A stretch of DNA of 64,000 nucleotides from Bowmanella dokdonensis (GTDB taxonomy: Bacteria > Pseudomonadota > Gammaproteobacteria > Enterobacterales > Alteromonadaceae): the NCBI RefSeq assembly GCF_017254865.1, contig NZ_JAFKCV010000011.1, forward strand, positions 1 through 64,000. Direction: 5' to 3'. The notes under the pieces were generated by a model. That model ran no database searches, had not been told where the DNA came from, and worked only from the letters and a program-made list of their open reading frames with translations. Of this stretch, positions 58,583-64,000 are shown one piece after another; the stretch's first letter is position 1; each line of letters opens with the position of its first letter. Made by a program: the position numbers and the translations under genes.

Positions 58583-60106
58583 TTATGGCAGCCAAGGGTC
58601 GATAGAGATATTTCTGCTTTGCCTGTTAGCCTGTCGCACTGCGTCAAGCATCTTATCCAGTTGGCTCCTGTCAAATAGTCGTCCCTGATGGACCACCGCT
58701 ACGATGCTCGAGGTATGACTGATATTCTCCAGCGGGTTTTGTCTGAGGACCAGTAGATCGGCGGCGTAGCCAGGTTCAATCCGACCGGTCTTCCTGCCCA
58801 TCCAGTCCGCAGGAGCCGCGGTAGCACTGTGCAGGCTTTGTGCCGGGTTCATGCCGGCCTCTACCAAGGCTTCAAGCTCATCATGCAAAGAGAAGCCGGG
58901 TACGACGACAGCGTTATTGGCGTCTGTACCAGCCAGCAACCTGACATTGCCCTGAATTAGAGCTTGCAGAACCAGTTTGTGCGCATCGGCGTTGGCTTGC
59001 CAGTAAACCCGGATCCGTTGCAACTGTTCTTCGCTCTCCTGGCCGTCCAGCTGGTAAGGGTGATGTCCCGGCAGCCAACCGGGTGACAAAAGTGTGCCCT
59101 CCACCATTGCCGGATTCACATAGGCAAGGTCAATCTCTTGCAGCAGTTTATTCAGGGCAAACTTCTGTGTGGGAATACTTTGCATCAGCCAGTAGGTGGT
59201 ACTGACCGCTATCTGTTTGCTGGCCAGTTTTCCGGCAATGGCCTTTGCCCTTTGTCCAACAAATGCCAGAAACTCATCGGCGTTTTCCGGCCTGAAGTAA
59301 CCAAACTCGGTGTTAAGGGCTTTGACGATCTCTTCGATATGCGCCAATTGTGTCTGCTCAGAACGCCACAGCGCATCAAAATCCACCGACAATGGCAGAT
59401 GACCCACCAGCGGTATCGTTGCCTCACGGGCCGCCAGTCCCAGGGCTTTATAGCTGGCTGCATCGACAAAACTGCCGAGTTTGATAGCGTCATAGCCCTG
59501 TATTTGCAACGATGAAACCAGTTCCTGGGCCTGGTCAGGATTACCAATATTTATGCGGCCACGGGTCCAGTGCTGAAACAGCCCTTCAAGCCAGCCCCAG
59601 TTACCCAGCTTTTGTGAAGTGACAAACAGGTGGGGACCGGCCTGTCCTTCCTCAATGTTTTGCCGCCATTGCAGATGTGTATTGCTGCCGCTCATTTCAC
59701 TAATACTGGTGACGCCATTGGCCAGGTAAAGCAGCAGGTCGTTCTGGCTATGCCTGAGATGGACATGGCTGTCTGTCAGGCCCGGAACAACAAACAGTCC
59801 GCTACCGTCGATGGTCTTGATTCCCTGGATTGAGGGAGCGGTGGTCGATACGGATTGGATTTGTCCCCCGTCCAAAAAAATATACTGCTTGTCTAACATA
59901 GTGGTGCCGTCAGGACTGAGTGTGCTGACATTGGCTATAAGCAGGGGCGTTCGTGGCGTTGAAAAATCGCCGGGGTCCACCACCTTGCTGTACTCGCCGG
60001 CAAAATACCTGAGTTGATATTCCACCCAACCCATTGCCAGGAGCGCTAGCAGCAGTATGGATACAAGACCGGTAACGGCCCATTTCTGTATTTTCCCGGC
60101 GTCCAT
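58583..60106 (-). CDS. Membrane-anchored amidohydrolase-family protein
   Basis: A 507-residue imidazolonepropionase-like amidohydrolase with an N-terminal transmembrane helix (residues 9-27) and the rest probably in the periplasm. The metal site is seen in V-P-G-L-T-D-S-H-V-H-L, a lysine in D-A-I-K-L-G, V-G-H-L-P, L-A-H-I-E-E and L-L-A-G-T-D-A-N-N. The composite C-terminal part has G-R-I-E-P-G-Y-A-A-D-L-L-V-L. It is unlike the exported amidohydrolase at 13.8-15.3 kb in having an uncleaved anchor. Substrate unknown. Confidence 0.85.
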   Translation of the reverse strand: MDAGKIQKWAVTGLVSILLLALLAMGWVEYQLRYFAGEYSKVVDPGDFSTPRTPLLIANVSTLSPDGTTMLDKQYIFLDGGQIQSVSTTAPSIQGIKTIDGSGLFVVPGLTDSHVHLRHSQNDLLLYLANGVTSISEMSGSNTHLQWRQNIEEGQAGPHLFVTSQKLGNWGWLEGLFQHWTRGRINIGNPDQAQELVSSLQIQGYDAIKLGSFVDAASYKALGLAAREATIPLVGHLPLSVDFDALWRSEQTQLAHIEEIVKALNTEFGYFRPENADEFLAFVGQRAKAIAGKLASKQIAVSTTYWLMQSIPTQKFALNKLLQEIDLAYVNPAMVEGTLLSPGWLPGHHPYQLDGQESEEQLQRIRVYWQANADAHKLVLQALIQGNVRLLAGTDANNAVVVPGFSLHDELEALVEAGMNPAQSLHSATAAPADWMGRKTGRIEPGYAADLLVLRQNPLENISHTSSIVAVVHQGRLFDRSQLDKMLDAVRQANRQSRNISIDPWLP

Positions 60107-60221
60107 GCGTTTCCTTATTATTTTTCGACTCTGAACCTTAACAGGTGGTTAATAAACGCTCAATGACCTGATTGTTACAAGAGGTGATTCAAGGTTAGCC
60201 GGCAGGCATTGGAATTCAGGA

Positions 60222-60249
60222 ATAAAGAAAAACCCACCGGAGCGGGTTT
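60222..60249 (-). terminator. Minus-strand terminator downstream of the M2 peptidase and hairpin array
   Basis: On the minus strand AAACCC, an 8-base loop and GGGTTT are followed by TTTCTTTATT. It lies about 355 bases after the M2 peptidase stop, just past the hairpin array, so the array is probably transcribed as a long 3' part or separate RNA. Confidence 0.7.
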
Positions 60250-60281
60250 GTATATTGAGTATCTTAGGTCAGCTTTGCGCA

Positions 60282-60598
60282 CATCCATGATGGAGCTCAC
60301 CCAGGTCGTACTTCCTGTGTTTCTCCGGGCGTCCTGCCCTCCGCCCTACGGGCCATCGTCGTTCCTCTGATGTAGAAATTCCTTCCAGAAGAATTTGTCC
60401 CGTGGTAATCCTTTACAAACTCCTTCTTGCAGTTTGCCTTCCGGGCCAGCCTCTGGCTGTTCAAAATCGTTCCTGACGATTTTGTCAGAGCGATGTTACC
60501 AATTTATCTGGAATAAATTGGGACAGCTTTAGCTGGTCTGTGAAACAGAGGAGCCACAGGGACGTGGCTCACAAATCACTCTGGATTCGCTACGCGAA
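60282..60598. repeat. Tandem array of about a dozen different perfect hairpins
   Basis: Consecutive stem-loops with unrelated stems fill this intergenic region: CATC/GATG (60282-60292), GGGC/GCCC (60327-60339), GCCC/GGGC (60343-60353), AAATTC/GAATTT (60376-60396), CAAACT/AGTTTG (60416-60436), CAGCC/GGCTG (60447-60459), CAAAATCGT/ACGATTTTG (60462-60484), CCAATTTAT/ATAAATTGG (60499-60521), CAGCT/AGCTG (60524-60535), TCTGT/ACAGA (60537-60549), GAGCCAC/GTGGCTC (60551-60570), TTCGC/GCGAA (60586-60598). Several loops contain GGA on one strand or the other. No protein is encoded. Confidence 0.8.
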
Positions 60599-60603
60599 CC
60601 GCA

Positions 60604-62451
60604 TTACCACCCGCACTGGCGGCCTTGGTTTTGTTCATCCAGCCATTGCTTAAGCGGGGCGAAGTAGGCCAGGATGGCGGTGGCGTCCATTTCACGGGTG
60701 CCGGTGAGTTTTTCCAGAGCGTCCTGCCAGGGTTGGCTCATGCCCATTTCCAGCATCTCGTTGAGAGCCTTGCCGGCCTCTTTGCTACCGTAGATAGAGC
60801 AGCGGTGCACCGGTCCCTGGTCGCCGGCAATATCACACAAAGCCTTGTGGAACTGGAACTGCAGGATATGCGCCAGGAAATAGCGGGTGTACGGCGTATT
60901 TCCCGGTACATGGTACTTGGAACCCGGATCGAACGCATCGGCAGGGCGATCAACAGGAGCCATCACACCTTGGTATTTTTCCCGTAGTTCCCACCAGGCC
61001 TGGTTGTAGTTTTCCGGGGTGACTTCACCGGAGAACACCTTCCAGCGCCACTGATCCACCATCAGGCCGAACGGCACAAAGGCAATCTTGTCCAGGGCCA
61101 CCTGCAGCAACATGCCGATGTCGTTGGACTCATCAGGAATCTCGTCAATCAGGCCAATCTGCTTGAGATACTTGGGCGTGATCGACAGGGCAATGGTATC
61201 GCCAATTGCCTCGTGGAAGCCGTCATTGGCTGAGCCGCGGAACAGCATCGGTTGGTCCTTGTAGGCCCGCTGATAGAAGTTATGCCCCAGTTCATGGTGA
61301 ATCACGTTGAATTCTTCACCGGTTTTCTGGATACACATCTTGATACGCAAATCGTCCTTGTCATCAAGATCCCAGGCCGAAGCGTGGCAGATGACTTCCC
61401 GGTCGGCCGGTTGGGTGAACAGGGAACGCTCGTAGAAGGTTTCGGGCAAGGGTTCGAAGCCCAAAGAGGTGAAGAAGGATTCGGCCTGCCTGACCATCTT
61501 GAGTTCATCATAGTCCTGGTCTTTAAGGGCCGCCGTTACATCCGGCACCTGCATCTTGCGCTCGGGCTTGACCAGTTCATAGATATTGCCCCAGGTTTGG
61601 GCCCACATATTGCCCAGCAGATGGGCAGGGATCGGCTTGTCCTGCGGCACTACGTCGGTGCCATAATACTCACCCAGTTCGGCTCGGACATGACAATGCA
61701 GAGCTTCGTAGAAGGGTTTTACCTGATTCCAGGTGTTGTCCAGCATGGCCGGGAATTCGTCAGCCGGCATGTCGTATTTGCCACGCCACAGTTCGCTGGT
61801 GTCCTTGAAACCCAGATCCCGGGCCCCTTCGTTGGCCAGGGTCACCAACTCTTCGTACAGGGGCTTCATGGGTACGGCAACCTGACGCCAGCCGGTCCAG
61901 ATTTCCTTCAGCAGCGCTTCGTCGCGGCTGTTGGCCATTTTTGACGTCAGTTGGCCCAGGTCCCAGCATTCGCCGTTCTCGCGGCAATACTCTCCCTTGC
62001 CATACATGCCGTCCAGTTCGGCTGACAGTTTGGACAGCCTTTCAGATTTATCCGGATCGGCCGGCGGCGCCAGCACGAAGGAATTGACCAACAGGTCCAG
62101 CTTACGGCGGGTGGCAGCGTCCACTTCCACATCCCTGAACTTGGCGGCCTCTTCGGCAAGCTCTGCGGTGCGGACTGAGAGCTTTTCACTCAAGTAGGCA
62201 GAGACGGCGGCGCTGTCCTGGTTAATGTAAGTGGCATACACCCAGGCGGCCTGCGCTGCAGGCATCTGCAACTTTTCCATTTCCTTCTGGGCGTTTTCAA
62301 TAAAGGTTTTGGCATCCTCAGCCGTCAGTTTCTGTTCTGTCCCGACAGGCGCCTGAGTGGTGGTATCAGGGGCTTCTTTGGGCTGGCAGGCGGACAGGGC
62401 CATGGACAGGCCCAGCATCACGGCCGACAGGGCCATTTTCTGTTTGAGCAT
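60604..62451 (-). CDS. M2-family dipeptidyl carboxypeptidase (ACE-like) lipoprotein
   Basis: A 615-residue zinc peptidase of the M2 (angiotensin-converting enzyme) family that removes C-terminal dipeptides. A lipoprotein signal with L-S-A-C (near 22) places it in the envelope. The zinc motif is I-H-H-E-L-G-H-N-F-Y (H-E-x-x-H), with the downstream Glu in N-D-G-F-H-E-A-I-G-D. P-Y-T-R-Y-F-L-A-H-I-L-Q-F-Q-F is the usual C-terminal substrate region. GAGGAA precedes ATG 62451, which fixes the start; the longer frame upstream is not a signal peptide. Its leader contains a terminator and a tiny open frame. Confidence 0.93.
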   Translation of the reverse strand: MLKQKMALSAVMLGLSMALSACQPKEAPDTTTQAPVGTEQKLTAEDAKTFIENAQKEMEKLQMPAAQAAWVYATYINQDSAAVSAYLSEKLSVRTAELAEEAAKFRDVEVDAATRRKLDLLVNSFVLAPPADPDKSERLSKLSAELDGMYGKGEYCRENGECWDLGQLTSKMANSRDEALLKEIWTGWRQVAVPMKPLYEELVTLANEGARDLGFKDTSELWRGKYDMPADEFPAMLDNTWNQVKPFYEALHCHVRAELGEYYGTDVVPQDKPIPAHLLGNMWAQTWGNIYELVKPERKMQVPDVTAALKDQDYDELKMVRQAESFFTSLGFEPLPETFYERSLFTQPADREVICHASAWDLDDKDDLRIKMCIQKTGEEFNVIHHELGHNFYQRAYKDQPMLFRGSANDGFHEAIGDTIALSITPKYLKQIGLIDEIPDESNDIGMLLQVALDKIAFVPFGLMVDQWRWKVFSGEVTPENYNQAWWELREKYQGVMAPVDRPADAFDPGSKYHVPGNTPYTRYFLAHILQFQFHKALCDIAGDQGPVHRCSIYGSKEAGKALNEMLEMGMSQPWQDALEKLTGTREMDATAILAYFAPLKQWLDEQNQGRQCGW

Positions 62452-62624
62452 AGGTTCCTCGTTCTTATCGTTATTGGGCTTCGATGCCCGGTTCTTGTCG
62501 TAGGTATCAACTGTTGCCGGGTCAGTATAACAACGGCTCCTGAACAGGGCGAGGGCTACAGTCAATGGCGGGGCAGGGCATCTGGAAAAACGTCTGCAAG
62601 GAAGAACAGAGGACTGAAGCGGGC

Positions 62625-62668
62625 ATAAAAAAAGACCCGGTTTCATAAAGCGCTAGTGAAATCGGGTC
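62625..62668 (-). terminator. Intrinsic terminator in the leader of the M2 peptidase gene
   Basis: On the minus strand TGGACCCGATTTCA pairs with TGAAACCGGGTC (11 of 12 stem positions, 62657-62668 with 62634-62645), followed by TTTTTTT (62633-62627). It sits 180 bases before the M2 start with no minus-strand gene immediately to its right, so it is a possible attenuator. Confidence 0.65.
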
Positions 62669-62687
62669 CAGGGAGAGCAGAAAACAT
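62643..62687 (-). other. Possible 14-residue leader peptide before the M2 peptidase
   Basis: An ATG frame of 14 codons (M-F-S-A-L-P-G-P-D-F-T-S-A-L) starts at 62687 after AGCAAGG and ends with TGA inside the terminator stem. That arrangement suits ribosome-controlled attenuation. The peptide lacks a run of one amino acid, and frames this short arise easily by chance. Confidence 0.3.
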
Positions 62688-62856
62688 AACCTTGCTATTT
62701 ACTGTGACCTGCACAATACGTCGGAGTTCCCCGCAAATGTTACAGAATGTTAAATATATTTAATTTTTATATAAAACAATAAGATAGACATTCAATCGCG
62801 ACGGTGGAGAGGTTTGTTTCAAACAAGCACTTGAACTTGAGTCGATTTAAACATAA

Positions 62857-62876
62857 ATTCAAACTATTGTTTGAAT
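62857..62876. promoter_or_regulatory. Perfect operator in front of the TetR/PsrA-like gene
   Basis: ATTCAAAC (62857-62864), four-base spacer TATT, GTTTGAAT (62869-62876) is a perfect 8-bp inverted repeat ending 12 bases before the regulator's ATG. A second palindrome TTGTTT-C-AAACAA lies at 62814-62826. PsrA sites have the form CAAAC-N4-GTTTG, so autoregulation is likely. Confidence 0.7.
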
Positions 62877-62888
62877 CGGTTGTTTGAT

Positions 62889-63554
62889 ATGAGTGCAGAG
62901 ACCAAGACAGAGATCCTCAATGCGGCCGAGAGCCTGTTTGCCGAACATGGCTTTGGCGATACCTCCTTGCGGGCCATTACCAGTCAGGCCAAAGTCAACC
63001 TGGCCTCAGTGAATTATCATTTCGGCTCAAAGAAGCAACTGATTCAGGAAGTCTTGCAGCGTTATCTGCGAATACTGATGCCGGCGGTCGATCAGCAGCT
63101 TAAGCAATTGCTGGCTCAACATCCGCAGCCCAGCGTGGATCAGGTGTTTTCCAGTCTGGTCCAGCCATTATTATTGCTCAATCAGGTCAGGCCCAACGGC
63201 ACCGCCATCTTTGTGAGGTTGTTGGGGCGGGGCTACTCGGAGTCTCAGGGACACCTGCGAAAATATATTACCCATCACTACGGTGCCAGTTTACAGCGTT
63301 TTGTGAACGCCGTGCACCTGGCCGTGCCCCAGTTGTCCGCCGCCGAAATCTTCTGGCGCCTGCACTTTGCCATCGGAACTTTCGTGTTCACCATGGCTTC
63401 GAGTAAGGCCCTGAGTGAAATTGCCCTGGCCGATTACCAGCAGCAAGTAAATGTCGAAGGCATCATCCACAGGTTGATGCCCTATATTTCTGCGGGGGTA
63501 GGGGCACCTGCCAGCGCAGTTCAGAACCCAAATCCCATGTTGGATATTGCATAA
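62889..63554 (+). CDS. psrA: TetR-family regulator, PsrA-like
   Basis: A 221-residue TetR regulator: the N-terminal helix-turn-helix shows I-L-N-A-A-E-S-L-F-A-E-H-G-F, then T-S-L-R-A-I-T-S-Q-A-K-V-N-L-A-S-V-N-Y-H-F-G-S-K. The C-terminal ligand domain is of the DUF1956-like/PsrA type. It is directly followed by an acyl-CoA dehydrogenase (fadE), the classic PsrA target in Alteromonadales and Pseudomonas, with long-chain acyl-CoA or fatty acid as inducer. Start at ATG 62889; the TTG at 62871 overlaps the operator. Confidence 0.8.
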   Translation: MSAETKTEILNAAESLFAEHGFGDTSLRAITSQAKVNLASVNYHFGSKKQLIQEVLQRYLRILMPAVDQQLKQLLAQHPQPSVDQVFSSLVQPLLLLNQVRPNGTAIFVRLLGRGYSESQGHLRKYITHHYGASLQRFVNAVHLAVPQLSAAEIFWRLHFAIGTFVFTMASSKALSEIALADYQQQVNVEGIIHRLMPYISAGVGAPASAVQNPNPMLDIA

Positions 63555-63568
63555 GAGAAGGTGTCATC

Positions 63569-64000
63569 ATGTCTGTTTTATTGATAATACTGGTCGTTCT
63601 CGCCGTGATCCTTGGTGTAGCCGACATACGACGCAATCTCATCACCAAACCGGTGTTTGAGATCTTCAAAAAAATCCTGCCGCCCATGTCCAGCACTGAG
63701 CGTGAGGCTATGGAAGCCGGCTCGATCTGGTGGGAAGGGGAATTGTTTCGTGGCAAGCCCCAGTGGAACACACTGCACGGCTATGCCAAGCCGGCGCTGA
63801 GTGAAGAAGAACAGGCCTTTTTGGATAATCAGGTGGTGACCCTGCTGAAAATGCTGGACGATCACAAGATAGTCCACGAAGACAAAGACCTGCCCAAGGA
63901 AGTCTGGCAGTACCTGCGCAAGGAAGGCTTCTTTGCCATGATTATTCCCAAGGCTTACGGGGGCCTGGAGTTTTCGGCTATTGCCAACTCCACCATCGTC
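63569..64000 (+). CDS. fadE: Acyl-CoA dehydrogenase FadE, N-terminal part (cut by window edge)
   Basis: The first 144 residues of FadE, the flavin enzyme that begins fatty acid beta-oxidation. It opens with a membrane-like helix (L-L-I-I-L-V-V-L-A-V-I-L-G-V-A), then F-E-I-F-K-K-I-L-P-P-M-S-S-T-E-R-E-A, W-W-E-G-E-L-F-R-G-K-P-Q-W and F-F-A-M-I-I-P-K-A-Y-G-G-L-E-F-S, all matching E. coli-type FadE. GAGAAGG precedes the ATG, 14 bases after the psrA-like stop, so both are probably one transcription unit. Truncated at the right edge only. Confidence 0.93.
   Translation, partial: MSVLLIILVVLAVILGVADIRRNLITKPVFEIFKKILPPMSSTEREAMEAGSIWWEGELFRGKPQWNTLHGYAKPALSEEEQAFLDNQVVTLLKMLDDHKIVHEDKDLPKEVWQYLRKEGFFAMIIPKAYGGLEFSAIANSTIV

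Noticed and set aside
60137-60153. CTTAAC-N5-GTTAAT, a possible fifth regulator box before the amidohydrolase gene
   Set aside because: Half sites are imperfect, the distance to the start codon is 31 rather than 47 nt, and no TAnnnT follows after 10 bp.
62452-62646. 65 extra residues at the N-terminus of the M2 peptidase frame
   Set aside because: They precede a lipoprotein signal that has its own GAGGAA site and ATG at 62451.
1-64000. CRISPR arrays, tRNA or rRNA genes, prophage modules
   Set aside because: No regularly spaced direct repeats with spacers, no cloverleaf or rRNA-like sequence and no phage structural genes were seen on reading both strands; a covariance search was not possible.

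Overview
The window is a piece of a gammaproteobacterial chromosome, most likely from a marine Alteromonadales (Alteromonadaceae-like) species. This placement is an inference from gene content: a rhombosortase-type GlyGly-CTERM protein, a YbiT-type ABC-F protein, a PsrA-like regulator next to fadE, M2 peptidase, an MgtE/MscS cluster, DUF3570/DUF4266 genes and many overlapping short operons. The DNA is moderately GC-rich with dense coding on both strands. The exceptions are visibly more A+T-rich patches around insertion sequences and two probably acquired genes (0.4-3 kb and 55.3-55.8 kb). No rRNA, tRNA or CRISPR array was seen.

Layout. 0-5.1 kb is accessory: the cut end of an IS3-family transposase, a secreted calcium-repeat GlyGly-CTERM protein, an IS110/IS1111-type element with a candidate bridge RNA, and a palindrome-rich non-coding stretch. 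5.1-15.3 kb holds housekeeping and transport genes: MipA/OmpV, a deaminase, PhnA, ketopantoate reductase, a lone H-NOX-like haem protein, an MscS / MgtE-N / MgtE operon, YqaA, GNAT and an amidohydrolase. 15.5-20.5 kb is a molybdenum hydroxylase operon with its own maturation genes (SRPBCC, XdhC, MocA-like, 2Fe-2S subunit, Tat-exported molybdopterin subunit). 20.5-27.2 kb has an ankyrin/MarR divergent pair around a perfect operator, an EF-hand protein, entericidin, rhomboid, a degenerate GGDEF protein and a redoxin.

27.2-45.6 kb is the most interesting part. A PmrA/QseB-like two-component system sits in an operon with a cupredoxin, an FTR1-like permease and an outer-membrane barrel. Around it lie a DsbD/redoxin operon, a BamA-like/DgkA/EptA/PAP2 envelope operon, a TlpA/DUF4266/DUF3570/ApbE operon and a GT2/VTT/ArnT-like glycosyltransferase operon. 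Four of these operons carry the same upstream arrangement: two TTAAG-type half sites 11 bp apart, then 10 bp, then a TAnnnT -10-like hexamer, with the second half site always 47 nt from the chosen start codon. I infer a compact local regulon for lipid A modification, metal handling and periplasmic redox chemistry. The DUF3570 barrel protein also carries a D-x-x-T-G-A-S motif resembling ApbE flavinylation sites, so the DUF3570 cluster may be a flavin-based outer-membrane redox system.

45.7-56.8 kb returns to transport and housekeeping genes: YbiT, a CDF transporter, an NhaC antiporter, a TonB receptor, SixA and small genes, including a DUF1801 gene framed by perfect 11-bp inverted repeats. An IS481-family element (56.9-58.1 kb) with a 4-bp target duplication follows, then a decayed stretch, an amidohydrolase, a tandem array of about a dozen different hairpins (60.3-60.6 kb), an M2 dipeptidase with a possible leader peptide and terminator in its 5' leader, and a PsrA-like TetR regulator with a perfect operator in front of fadE, which runs off the right edge.
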